From Streptomyces sp. MBT65 (GTDB lineage: Bacteria; Actinomycetota; Actinomycetes; Streptomycetales; Streptomycetaceae), in the NCBI RefSeq assembly GCF_016612545.1, contig NZ_JAENRY010000065.1:1-52083 (forward strand): a stretch of 52,083 nucleotides of DNA, in the 5' to 3' direction. The translations under genes were made by a program, and so were the position numbers. Below are positions 40,103-49,400 of the stretch, one piece after another. The notes under the pieces are model-generated. The model had not been told where the DNA came from, did not search any database, and saw nothing but the letters and a program-made list of their open reading frames with translations. Numbering within the stretch: position 1 is the stretch's first letter; each line of letters begins with the position of its first letter.

Positions 40103-40651
40103 ATGTCCGCAGAGCAAGTCGTACGGCCGACCAACACCCTCCACATCGAGGGGACTTGGGAGTGGCTGTGCCGAGCCGTGGACGAGGTGGGCCGGCCCGA
40201 GCCGGGACAGACCGTCACCCTGGTCCCCACGGTCGGGGACGGGCGCGACCCCGCCCTCTGTTCCGTCCTGGTCGTCCCGCCGATGCCTCAATCGGCCCAT
40301 GTGGCACGGGACTTCACTCGCGCGGCACTGACCGGCCGGGCCGGGGACGAGGTCCTCGACGACATGGCGGTCACCGTGTCGGAGCTGGTGAGCAACGCGT
40401 TGCGCTACGGCCGGGCGCCCAACTCCCCTGCCGAACCGCAGCCTTCGCTCTGGCTCGCGGTGTGGGACCGGCTGCCGTACGCGGTGTGCGCGGTCACCGA
40501 CGACAGCGATCGCATACCCGTGGAGGGCAGCCCGGACGAGTTCGCGGAGTCCGGGCGCGGTCTCCAAGTGGTCTCCGCGCTCAGCGAGTCGTGGGGCTGG
40601 AACCTGCGGGCGGGCGGCGGCAAGACGGTGTGGGCACTGTTCAGACTCTGA
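40103..40651 (+). CDS. RsbW-like ATP-binding regulatory protein
   Basis: 182 aa with a HATPase_c_2 domain. N box VTVSELVSNALRYGR, G1-like DDSDRIP and G2 box ESGRGLQVVSALSESWGW. Such stand-alone anti-sigma-like ATPases are abundant in streptomycetes and frequently adjoin XRE/DUF397 pairs, as here. The N-terminal 55 residues are not part of the ATPase fold. The ATG at 40103 is preceded only by a weak GGGG. It shares the control region with the divergent DUF397 gene. Confidence 0.88.
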   Translation: MSAEQVVRPTNTLHIEGTWEWLCRAVDEVGRPEPGQTVTLVPTVGDGRDPALCSVLVVPPMPQSAHVARDFTRAALTGRAGDEVLDDMAVTVSELVSNALRYGRAPNSPAEPQPSLWLAVWDRLPYAVCAVTDDSDRIPVEGSPDEFAESGRGLQVVSALSESWGWNLRAGGGKTVWALFRL

Positions 40652-40700
40652 CGCCGGGCGCGCAAGAAACCGCACGCACAAGGAACCGGACACACAAGAA

Positions 40701-40733
40701 AGCGGGGCACCGGCTCAACGCCGGTGCCCCGCT
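40701..40733. terminator. Bidirectional terminator
   Basis: Perfect 14-bp stem AGCGGGGCACCGGC / GCCGGTGCCCCGCT with loop TCAAC, between the convergent ATPase and methyltransferase genes. Confidence 0.88.
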
Positions 40734-40746
40734 TCGCTGTTGCTGC

Positions 40747-41550
40747 TCAGACCTTGCGGCCGATACCGCAGATCGTGTCCACGTCGGACGGACCACGGCC
40801 CACGTCGACGGGCTCGGGCCGCCACCGTGAAATGGGGACGATGCCGGGTTCGACGGCTTCGAGACCGTCGAAGAAGGCCGTCACCCGCGCGGGGCTGCGC
40901 AGGTAGTAGGAGCTGGCCGAGTTGGCGTTGTACACCGAGATCGCCTGGTTGAGCGCCTCGTTGGTGTCGGTGCCGTCGGTCAGCGCGAGATAGCTGCCCG
41001 GGGGGAGCGCCTCCAGGAAGCGGGCCACGACGGCATCGGGCTCGTCCGAGTCCGGGATCTGGCCCAGGATGCCCAGCATCGTCAGGGCGATCGGCTTGCT
41101 GAAGTCCAGTGTCTCTGCCGCGGCTTCGAGGATCCGCTCGGGATCGCGCACATCGGCCTCGACGTAGGCGCAGGCGCCCTCGGGGGCGCTGGTGAGCAAC
41201 GCCTGCGCGTGCACCAGCACCAGCGGATCGTTGTCGACGTAGACGATGCGGCTCTCGGGCGCGATGCGCTGCGCGACCTCGTGCGTGTTGTCGACGGTCG
41301 GCAGGCCTGTTCCTATGTCGAGGAACTGGCGTATGCCCGCCTCCGCGGCGAGATAGTGCACCGCCCGGACCAGGAAGCCTCGTTGGAGGCGGGCGAGCAG
41401 GGCGATGTCCGGGAACATCTGGATGATCATTTCGCCGGCTTCGCGGTCGGCGGCGTAGTTGTCCTTGCCGCCCAGGAGGAAGTTCCACACACGGGCGGAG
41501 TGCGGCCGGTCGAGCTGGAGCCGGTCGGCCAGCGGGTCTTCGGAGGTCAT
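40747..41550 (-). CDS. DUF574 SAM-dependent methyltransferase
   Basis: 267 aa from ATG 41550 behind GGAGG-free but acceptable context. Family hallmarks: ARVWNFLLGGKDNYAADREA at the start, glycine-rich SAM loop QFLDIGTGLPT, VYVDNDPLVLVHA, and YYLRSPARVTAFFDGLE near the end. Single-domain cytosolic enzyme abundant in streptomycetes; substrate unknown. Part of the regulator cluster with the XRE, DUF397 and ATPase genes. Confidence 0.9.
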   Translation of the reverse strand: MTSEDPLADRLQLDRPHSARVWNFLLGGKDNYAADREAGEMIIQMFPDIALLARLQRGFLVRAVHYLAAEAGIRQFLDIGTGLPTVDNTHEVAQRIAPESRIVYVDNDPLVLVHAQALLTSAPEGACAYVEADVRDPERILEAAAETLDFSKPIALTMLGILGQIPDSDEPDAVVARFLEALPPGSYLALTDGTDTNEALNQAISVYNANSASSYYLRSPARVTAFFDGLEAVEPGIVPISRWRPEPVDVGRGPSDVDTICGIGRKV

Positions 41551-41620
41551 GGGCAAAGCCTCACACGAAGTACCCGGCGGTGTCCGGCGATTCGGCCGCG
41601 AACCGGGAGACACAGCACTT

Positions 41621-42688
41621 TCACAGCCGGGCCGGTCCCGTGCTGTCCCGCTCGATCAGCCGCGGCACCGGCACCCGCACCGTGCGCGCCGGGCCGCCGT
41701 CCAGCAGCGCGGTCAACTCGCGCGCCGCCGTACGGCCGAACTCCACACTGTCCCGGGACAGTGCCGACAGCCACGGCCGGACCATGCGGCACAGCGCGGA
41801 GTCCTCCCAGGCGACCACCGACACGTCCGCCGGTACGGAGCGGCCGAGTTCGGTCGCGGCGGCCACCCCCGCGACGGCCATCACGTCGTTGTCGTAGATC
41901 AACGCCGTTGGTGGAGCGGCGACTTCGAGGACCCGGCGGGTGACCGCGGCGCCCGCCGCGTCCGAGTAGTCCGTGGTCACCGAGTGCACCTCGGTCAGTC
42001 CGCGGCGCGCGGCCTCGGCGCGCAGGGCGCGGATCCGGCGCTCGGTGTGCGCGAGGCCCGGCAGGCCCGCGATGTGCGCGATACGGCGGTGGCCGCGCGT
42101 GTACAACTCGTCGACCACCGACGCCATCGCGCCCGCGTCGTCGGCCCACACCGTCGACAGACCGGGATGCTGCTCGTCCGGCGCGCCGCCGATCACCACG
42201 GCGGGCAGGCCCAGTTCGTCGAGGAGATCGGGCCGCGGGTCCGCGGTGCGCGGGTCGGCCACCAGGACGCCGTCCACGCGGTGTTCGGCCCACCAGCGCC
42301 GGTACACCGCGCACTCGTCCTCGACGTCCTCGGCCATCTGGAAGAGCAGCCCGAGATGGCGCTCGGCGAGTATCTCCTGGATGCCCGAGACGAGTTGGAG
42401 GAAGAAGGAGTCGACTCCGAGTGTCTCCGCGGGACGGGCGAGGACGAAACCGACCGTCGCCGCACCTTCCCCGGACAGTGCCCGCGCCGCCGTACTGGGC
42501 CGCCAGCCCAACTGCTCCGCGACCCGGCGCACCCGGTCGCGGGTGATCTCGGAGACGCCGGGCCGGCCGTTGAGCGCGAAGGAGACCGCGCTCTCGGACA
42601 CACCGGCGCGCTGCGCGATGTCCTTCATCGTCGGCCGACGCGCGGGCGACCGCTTGCCTGACAAGCCCGTTCTCCATTCCACCGGCAC
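41621..42688 (-). CDS. LacI-family regulator of the N-glycan operon
   Basis: 355 aa from GTG 42688; Met at 42628 (MKDIAQRAG) would be the minimal start. Headpiece TMKDIAQRAGVSESAVSFAL with hinge PSTAARALSGEGA. Effector domain with GLPGLAHTERRI, PTALIYDNDVMAVAG and VSVVAWEDSALC. Divergent from the SBP-led operon; two operator-like sites lie immediately upstream (42695-42732). It probably represses that operon and itself, and is relieved by a mannose- or GlcNAc-containing oligosaccharide. Confidence 0.92.
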   Translation of the reverse strand: MPVEWRTGLSGKRSPARRPTMKDIAQRAGVSESAVSFALNGRPGVSEITRDRVRRVAEQLGWRPSTAARALSGEGAATVGFVLARPAETLGVDSFFLQLVSGIQEILAERHLGLLFQMAEDVEDECAVYRRWWAEHRVDGVLVADPRTADPRPDLLDELGLPAVVIGGAPDEQHPGLSTVWADDAGAMASVVDELYTRGHRRIAHIAGLPGLAHTERRIRALRAEAARRGLTEVHSVTTDYSDAAGAAVTRRVLEVAAPPTALIYDNDVMAVAGVAAATELGRSVPADVSVVAWEDSALCRMVRPWLSALSRDSVEFGRTAARELTALLDGGPARTVRVPVPRLIERDSTGPARL

Positions 42689-42694
42689 TGCGCA

Positions 42695-42732
42695 CTAATG
42701 CGCTTGAGTCAGCACACCCTAAAGCGCATTAG
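42695..42732. promoter_or_regulatory. Tandem LacI operators
   Basis: CTAATGCGCTTGAG (42695-42708) and CTAAAGCGCATTAG (42719-42732), each a quasi-palindrome on a GCGC core, centres 24 bp apart. Together they also form an inverted repeat with 13-bp arms (CACTAATGCGCTT). Confidence 0.65.
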
Positions 42733-42775
42733 TGATCGACCGCAAGAATGCCAACGCACCTCTCTCATCAGGGAT

Positions 42776-42795
42776 GTTGGCCGGATCCGGCCAAC
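42776..42795. promoter_or_regulatory. 20-bp perfect palindrome upstream of the SBP promoter
   Basis: GTTGGCCGGATCCGGCCAAC, 26 bp before the -35 hexamer at 42822. It is either an activator or repressor site or a cruciform-prone element. Confidence 0.55.
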
Positions 42796-42821
42796 TAATG
42801 AATTTAGCTGAGCGGAATCCA

Positions 42822-42851
42822 TTGACTCGCCCGCCGGAGAGCGTGCAAGGT
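42822..42851 (+). promoter_or_regulatory. Promoter of the N-glycan operon
   Basis: TTGACT (42822-42827), an 18-nt spacer, then CAAGGT (42846-42851); the transcript would start about 40 bp before the GTG at 42899. Confidence 0.5.
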
Positions 42852-42898
42852 CTGCCCCGGCACGATTGGCCACCCCCACCGCAAAGGAGCCACACTCC

Positions 42899-44191
42899 GT
42901 GCGCATCTCCCGCAGAGTCTTCGCCGCCGCTGCCGCCGCCGTAGTCCTCATGCCGCTGAGCGCCTGCGGCTCCGGGGGAGACGACGGCGGCTCGACCGAC
43001 GCCTCGGGCAAGGTCGAGGGCGACATCACCTTCCAGACCTGGAACCTCCGCGCCAACTTCAAGTCGTACTTCGAGGGCGTGATCTCCGGCTTCGAGAAGC
43101 AGTACCCCGGCACCCATGTGAAGTGGATCGACCAGCCCGCCGAGGGCTACGCCGACAAGATCAGCGCGGACGCCGCCGGCGGCACCCTGCCCGACGTCGT
43201 CAACGTCTCCCCGGACCTGGTCGCCCCGCTCGCCAAGGCGGGCCTGGCGCTCGACCTCGACAAGTCGGCCGCGAAGTACAAGAGCGAGTACCTTGCCGGG
43301 GCTTGGGCCAGCCACGAGATACCGGGCATGACCGGCACCTACGCCTTCCCCTGGTACCTCAACACCGGCCCGCTCTTCTACAACAAGTCCCTCTTCAAGC
43401 AGGCCGGACTCGACCCCGACCAGCCGCCGAAGACGTACGACGAACTCTTCGCCCAGGCCCTCCAGTTGGCGAAGAAGACCGACGGCAAGGTCGCCACCCT
43501 CGCCAACGTCCCCACCGTCGAGGACTTCGGCCGCTACGGCGTCCAGCTCATGAACAAGGCCGGCACCGCCTTCGCCTTCAACGACGCGAAGGGCATCGAA
43601 CTTCTCACCAAGTACAAGGAGTTGTACGACGCGAAGGCCCTCGACCCGCAGGCGCTCACCGCGACCCCCGAGTCGTCCGGCAAGAAGTTCCTCACCGGGG
43701 CCGTCGCGATGAACCCGGGCAGCGCCCTGGACCTCGACAACTTCAAGAAGCAGGCGCCCACCCTGTACAAGAACATCGGCATCACCGACCAGATCACCAG
43801 CACCGGGCACGTGAACATGTACGTGATGGGCGTGATGGTCAACTCCAAGACCAAGCACACGCCCGCGTCCGTGGCCTTCGCGCACTACGTCACCGACGCC
43901 CAGCAGCAGATGTCGTTCGCGAAGAAGGTCGCCATCTTCCCGAGCACCGCCGGTTCCCTCGACGACCCGTACTTCACCAAGGAGGACGGCACCGACGAGA
44001 CCCGGGTGCGGATCGCCGCCGCCAAGTCCCTGAAGAACGCGGAGAACTACACGCCGGTGCTGTTCAGTGAGCAGATGAAGACCGCGCTGCGCAACGAGGT
44101 CGCCAAGGCGCTACAGGGCAAGGAGAGCCCCGAGACGGCTCTTGACAACGCTGTCAAGGCCTGCGACACACTGCTCCAGCAGGAAGGCTGA
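42899..44191 (+). CDS. Sugar-binding lipoprotein of the N-glycan ABC importer
   Basis: 430 aa from GTG 42899 (AAAGGAG at 42883-42889). Twin-arginine lipoprotein leader (RISRRVFAAAAAAVVLMPLS) with lipobox LSAC (Cys about 23). SBP_bac_1 fold: GDITFQTWNLRANFKSYFEG, then YAFPWYLNTGPLFYNKSLFK. It captures the oligosaccharide released outside by the operon's GH85 enzyme. First gene of a six-gene operon. Confidence 0.92.
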   Translation: MRISRRVFAAAAAAVVLMPLSACGSGGDDGGSTDASGKVEGDITFQTWNLRANFKSYFEGVISGFEKQYPGTHVKWIDQPAEGYADKISADAAGGTLPDVVNVSPDLVAPLAKAGLALDLDKSAAKYKSEYLAGAWASHEIPGMTGTYAFPWYLNTGPLFYNKSLFKQAGLDPDQPPKTYDELFAQALQLAKKTDGKVATLANVPTVEDFGRYGVQLMNKAGTAFAFNDAKGIELLTKYKELYDAKALDPQALTATPESSGKKFLTGAVAMNPGSALDLDNFKKQAPTLYKNIGITDQITSTGHVNMYVMGVMVNSKTKHTPASVAFAHYVTDAQQQMSFAKKVAIFPSTAGSLDDPYFTKEDGTDETRVRIAAAKSLKNAENYTPVLFSEQMKTALRNEVAKALQGKESPETALDNAVKACDTLLQQEG

Positions 44192-44198
44192 GGGTCCC

Positions 44199-45082
44199 AT
44201 GGCCGACGTGTCCCGCGTGCGGCGCCAACTGCCCTCCAGTCCCTGGCTGTTCGCCGCCCCCGGGCTGCTCGTCGTCGGCGCCTTCGTGCTCTATCCGTTC
44301 GCCTCCACCGTGGCCAACTCCTTCACGGACCGGCGCACGCTGATCCCCGGCCACTTCGTGGGCTTCGCCAACTTCCGCGAGCTGTGGCACGACGACATGT
44401 TCTGGACCGGCCTGCGCAACAGCACCCTGTACATCCTCGGGGTGGTCCCCGCGCTCGTCGTACTCCCGCTGCTGCTCGCCCTGTTGGTGCAGAAGAACAT
44501 CCCCGGCATCACCTTCTTCCGGTCCGCCTTCTACACCCCGGTCGTCGCGTCGATCGTCGTCGTCGGGCTGATCTGGGTGTGGCTGCTCGACGAACGCGGC
44601 CTGGTCAACTCGCTGTTGGAGACGATCGGCGTCGGCCGGATCGGTTTCCTCAGCGACCAGTGGCTGCTGCTGCTCAGCGCCATGGCCGTCACGGTCTGGA
44701 AGGGCCTCGGTTACTACATGATCATTTATCTGGCCGCGCTCGCCAGTGTGCCGCGCGAACTGCACGAGGCCGCCTCGGTCGACGGCGCGGGCGCGATCCG
44801 CCGCTTCTTCACGGTGACCGTGCCCGCCGTCCGCTCCACCATGGTCCTCGTCGGCGCGCTGTCCTCGGTCGCCGCCTTCAAGGTGTTCTCCGAGGTCTAC
44901 CTGATGGCCGGCCCGAGCGGCGGACCGGCCGGCGAGGACACCACCCTCGTGATGCTCGTCCAGCGCACGGGCACGGGTCTGACCGGGCGGGTCGGTTACG
45001 CCTCCGCGCTCTCGGTCGTCGTCTTCGTCGTCACCGTCGCCCTGATGCTGCTCGTGCTGCGGGCCGACCGGAAGGAGGACGC

Positions 45083-45086
<4 letters not shown>
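44199..45086 (+). CDS. CUT1 ABC permease (MalF-like)
   Basis: 295 aa, six predicted membrane spans (first SPWLFAAPGLLVVGAFVLYP). EAA loop ELHEAASVDGAGAIRRFFTV. The ATG at 44199 lies 8 bp after the binding-protein stop with GGAAGG before it. Its TGA overlaps the TTG start of the next permease. Partner of 45083-45985. Confidence 0.93.
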
Positions 45087-45985
<899 letters not shown>

Positions 45986-46054
45986 CGTCTCCTTGCCCTC
46001 AGACACGCACTACGGATACGCACTTCAGATACGCACTACAGAACCAGGATCCCG

Positions 46055-47311
46055 ATGTCCTCTGCCGTGCGCTTCGGCGTCAACTACACCCCTAGCCAGG
46101 GGTGGTTCCACCACTGGCTCGACTTCGACCTCGACTCCGTACGCGCCGACCTCGACTCGATCGCCGAGCTGGGTCTCGACCACGTCCGGGTCTTCCCGCT
46201 GTGGCCGTACTTCCAGCCCAACCGGACCCTGATCCGAACCAAAGCCGTAGGACAGCTGGTTGAGCTCGTCGACGCGGCCGGTGAGCGCGGGCTCGACGTC
46301 AACGTGGACGGTCTGCAAGGGCACTTGAGCAGTTTCGACTACCTCCCCGCATGGACCCGCACCTGGCACCGGCGCAACCTCTTCACCGACCCGGACGTCC
46401 TCGACGGCCAGGCCGCCTATCTGCGCACCCTCGCCGCCGCCCTCGCCGATCGCCCCAACTTCATCGGCATGACCCTGGGCAACGAGGTCAACCAGTTCTC
46501 GGCAGGCCCGCATCCGGACCCCGACCGGGCGACGGAGGAGCAGATCGACGCCTGGCTGACACGGATGCTCGCGGCCTGCGCGGAGGGTGCGCCCGGGAAG
46601 CCGCATCTGCACGCCGAGTACGACGCGACCTGGTACCAGGACGACATGCCGTTCACCCCGGCCCAGGCCGCCCGCCACGGCGCGATGACGGCCGTGCACT
46701 CCTGGGTCTTCAACGGCACCGGCCAACGCCACGGCCGTGCCTCCGTGCAGAGCGAGCATCACGCCGCCTATCTCGTCGAGTTGAGCAAGGCCTGGGCCGA
46801 CGCAGCGCACCGGCCCGTCTGGCTCCAGGAGGTCGGCGCGCCCCAGCCGCTCGTCCCCGCCGAGCACGCGGCGGACTTCGCCTCGGCGACCACCGCCAAC
46901 GCCCTGGACTGTCCCGACCTCTGGGGCATCACCTGGTGGTGCTCCCACGACGTGTCCCGCGACCTCGCCGACTTCCCCGAACTCGAGTACGGGCTGGGCC
47001 TGTTGACCAACGACCGGCAGGCCAAGGACATCGCGCTCGTGCTGGCGGAGGCGGCCCGCGAGCCCACGTACGAACCCGCCGTCCGCACCACGGCCCTCGT
47101 CGTGCCCGCCGATCCGTCGGTCCGCTCGCTCTGCGGTCCCGGCGGGCCGGTGTTCGACGCCTACTTCAGACTCGTCGCCGACGGTGCCCGCCCGGCGACC
47201 GTCCTCGACGTGCGCGTGGACGACAAGGAACACCTCGCCGCGCGCGGCATCACCGAAGTCGTCACTCCCGACCAGGTACTCCCCACCCCACAAGGAGGCA
47301 CCAGCTCGTGA
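46055..47311 (+). CDS. Intracellular GH5, subfamily 18-like beta-mannosidase
   Basis: 418 aa, no signal peptide. Clan GH-A barrel with FGVNYTPSQGWFHHWLDFD, acid/base Glu144 in MTLGNEVNQFS and nucleophile Glu259 in VWLQEVGAP. These features fit GH5_18, for which a characterised bifidobacterial member cleaves the Man-beta-1,4-GlcNAc core of N-glycans. The operon context (importer, GH85, GH38) agrees: after GH38 removes alpha-mannose, this enzyme would split the remaining core disaccharide. Subfamily placement is by motif and context only. Confidence 0.75.
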   Translation: MSSAVRFGVNYTPSQGWFHHWLDFDLDSVRADLDSIAELGLDHVRVFPLWPYFQPNRTLIRTKAVGQLVELVDAAGERGLDVNVDGLQGHLSSFDYLPAWTRTWHRRNLFTDPDVLDGQAAYLRTLAAALADRPNFIGMTLGNEVNQFSAGPHPDPDRATEEQIDAWLTRMLAACAEGAPGKPHLHAEYDATWYQDDMPFTPAQAARHGAMTAVHSWVFNGTGQRHGRASVQSEHHAAYLVELSKAWADAAHRPVWLQEVGAPQPLVPAEHAADFASATTANALDCPDLWGITWWCSHDVSRDLADFPELEYGLGLLTNDRQAKDIALVLAEAAREPTYEPAVRTTALVVPADPSVRSLCGPGGPVFDAYFRLVADGARPATVLDVRVDDKEHLAARGITEVVTPDQVLPTPQGGTSS

Positions 47312-49347
47312 ACCCCGGACGCCCCACCAGACGCACCGTCCTGCTCGCCGGCGCGGCAGCGACCCTGCTGCCCCCATTGCCCACGCCCGCTTTCGCGGCC
47401 GCGCAGGCCGCCACCAACACCGGGCAGCCGTACGCCAGTTACTGGTACCCGGACTCCCTGCCCAGCGGCACCCCGGGCACCGGCATCACCTGGAACAGCC
47501 TGAAGAGCTGGACCGCCGCCTCGGACGCGGACCTCGCCTTCAACGCGGCCGCCGTCCCGCTGGCCGCACGCTTCACCCCGACCCCCGCGAACAGCACCGC
47601 GCGCTCGGGCCAGGCCCGCATCCAGTCCCTGGTCTCCTTCGGGCCGACGTCGAGCAACCCCTCCCAGGGCGCGGCCACCGCCGACTACTACGCCCTCACC
47701 CACTGGTCCTACCTCGACGAACTCGTCTTCTGGGGCGGCTCGTCCGGCGAGGGCATCATCCTCGCCCCGAACGCGCCCGTCGTGGACGCCGCCCACCGGC
47801 ACGGTGTCCCCGTCCTCGGCAACATCTTCCTGCCGCCCGTCGCCTACGGCGGACAACTCCAGTGGACCCGCGACCTGGTCCAGAAGGACTCCGCCGGGCA
47901 CTACCCGCTGGCCGCCCAACTCGTCGCGGTGGCCGCCGCGTACGGCTTCGACGGGTGGTTCGTCAACGCGGAGACCAGCGGCGGGAACACCGCGCTCGGC
48001 ACCGACATGCAGGGTTTCGTACGGGAGTTGAAGTCCCTCGCCGCCGCCCAGGGCCAGCGGGTGACCTGGTACGACGCGATGACCGTGAACGGGACGGTCA
48101 GTTGGCAGGGCGCCCTGAACACCTCGAACCAGGCGTTCTTCCAGGCCGCCGACTCCATGTTCATCGACTTCCGGTGGAGCACGAGCACACTGGCCGCGTC
48201 CGGGACGAAGGCGGACGGCCTCGGGCGCAGCCGCTACGAGCTGTGGGCGGGCGTCGACGTCGAGTCCAACGGGTCCAGTACGTCCGTGAGTTGGGACGCG
48301 ATGGTGCCGACGACCAAGGCGCACATCACGTCCGTCGGGTTCTACCGGCCCGAGTGGACCCGCAACCATCTGCCCGCGAGCCGTACCCCGGGCGACTTCC
48401 ACGCGGCCGACGACCGGTTCTGGACCGGGCGCTCGCTCGACCCGTCGAAGCCGGACAGCACGGACACCTGGCGGGCACCGGCCGTGTCGGTCGCGGACCG
48501 TTCGACGGTGGGCGGCGCGCTGCCGTTCGCGAGCGTGTTCAACACCGGGCACGGGCTGCGCTGGTACGAGGACGGCGTGGTCACATCGAGCACGGCATGG
48601 AATCACCTGGGACTCCAGGACCGGCTGCCGTCCCGGCGCTGGGTGGTGCGGACGGCCGGGCAACGGCCCACCGTGACCTTCGACTTCGCGGACGCCTGGC
48701 GGGGCGGCAGCAGTGTGCTGGTCTCGGGTGTACTGGATCAACCGACGACGGTGGATGTGTACGGTTCACAGCTGCCGATCGGTGGTGACACGGTTGTCGA
48801 CCTGACCTTCCGCACCGACACCGGCAGCGGCGGTGTGAACGTCGAGCTGGCCGTCGCCACGGCCGAGCCGAGCAGCGCGGGGTTGACGCCGCCGTACACC
48901 TATCTGCCTGTGAACTCGGTCAACGGGTGGCAGACGGTGAGTGTGCCGCTCACAGGGCTTTCGGGGACGCTGCATGCGATCGGTGTGCGGCTGACCGCGG
49001 CCGACGCGAGCGGGAGCACGGTGAACTGGCGGCTCGGCGGACTTGCTGTTCGCGATGTCAACGACACCGAGCCGCCTGCCGCGCCCGACGGCCTGCGGAT
49101 CACCGCCGCGAGCGGAGGCGATCTGCGCTTCGCCTGGGACGCCGCACCCGGTGCCGTACGCCACTACACGCTCCACCGGCTGCTGCCCGACGGCACCCGG
49201 CGGTTCCTCGGCGGCACCTGCCAGCGCGCGTTCTTCGTCGGTGGGCAGCAGGCCGAACAGGGCGAGCAGCAGGCGTGGTTCGAACTGCGCGCGACAGGGG
49301 AGCTGTACACAGCGTCGGCCCCCGTGACCGTCGCGCACACCTGGTAG
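47308..49347 (+). CDS. Secreted GH85 endo-beta-N-acetylglucosaminidase
   Basis: 679 aa from GTG 47308, overlapping the GH5 stop (GTGA), with AAGGAGG 9 nt upstream. Tat-type signal (RPTRRTVLLAGAAATLLPPL, cleavage about 30). GH85 barrel about 40-380 starting PYASYWYPDSLPSG; substrate-assisted catalysis residues Asn220 and Glu222 in DGWFVNAETSGGN match the N-x-E pair of Endo-A. Then beta-sandwich (about 420-580) and a C-terminal fibronectin-like domain (PPAAPDGLRITAASGG onwards). It cuts the chitobiose core of N-glycans, leaving one GlcNAc on the protein and releasing the glycan for import. Confidence 0.93.
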   Translation: MNPGRPTRRTVLLAGAAATLLPPLPTPAFAAAQAATNTGQPYASYWYPDSLPSGTPGTGITWNSLKSWTAASDADLAFNAAAVPLAARFTPTPANSTARSGQARIQSLVSFGPTSSNPSQGAATADYYALTHWSYLDELVFWGGSSGEGIILAPNAPVVDAAHRHGVPVLGNIFLPPVAYGGQLQWTRDLVQKDSAGHYPLAAQLVAVAAAYGFDGWFVNAETSGGNTALGTDMQGFVRELKSLAAAQGQRVTWYDAMTVNGTVSWQGALNTSNQAFFQAADSMFIDFRWSTSTLAASGTKADGLGRSRYELWAGVDVESNGSSTSVSWDAMVPTTKAHITSVGFYRPEWTRNHLPASRTPGDFHAADDRFWTGRSLDPSKPDSTDTWRAPAVSVADRSTVGGALPFASVFNTGHGLRWYEDGVVTSSTAWNHLGLQDRLPSRRWVVRTAGQRPTVTFDFADAWRGGSSVLVSGVLDQPTTVDVYGSQLPIGGDTVVDLTFRTDTGSGGVNVELAVATAEPSSAGLTPPYTYLPVNSVNGWQTVSVPLTGLSGTLHAIGVRLTAADASGSTVNWRLGGLAVRDVNDTEPPAAPDGLRITAASGGDLRFAWDAAPGAVRHYTLHRLLPDGTRRFLGGTCQRAFFVGGQQAEQGEQQAWFELRATGELYTASAPVTVAHTW

Positions 49348-49400
49348 CACCCGAGACCCGAACCGCGACCCACCCGCAACCGAGCTACGGAGCACCCCGC

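Noticed and set aside
46351..47307. In-frame upstream extension of GH85 across the GH5 gene
   Set aside because: The extension is Arg/Pro-rich shadow sequence; the GTG at 47308 with AAGGAGG gives a proper Tat signal.
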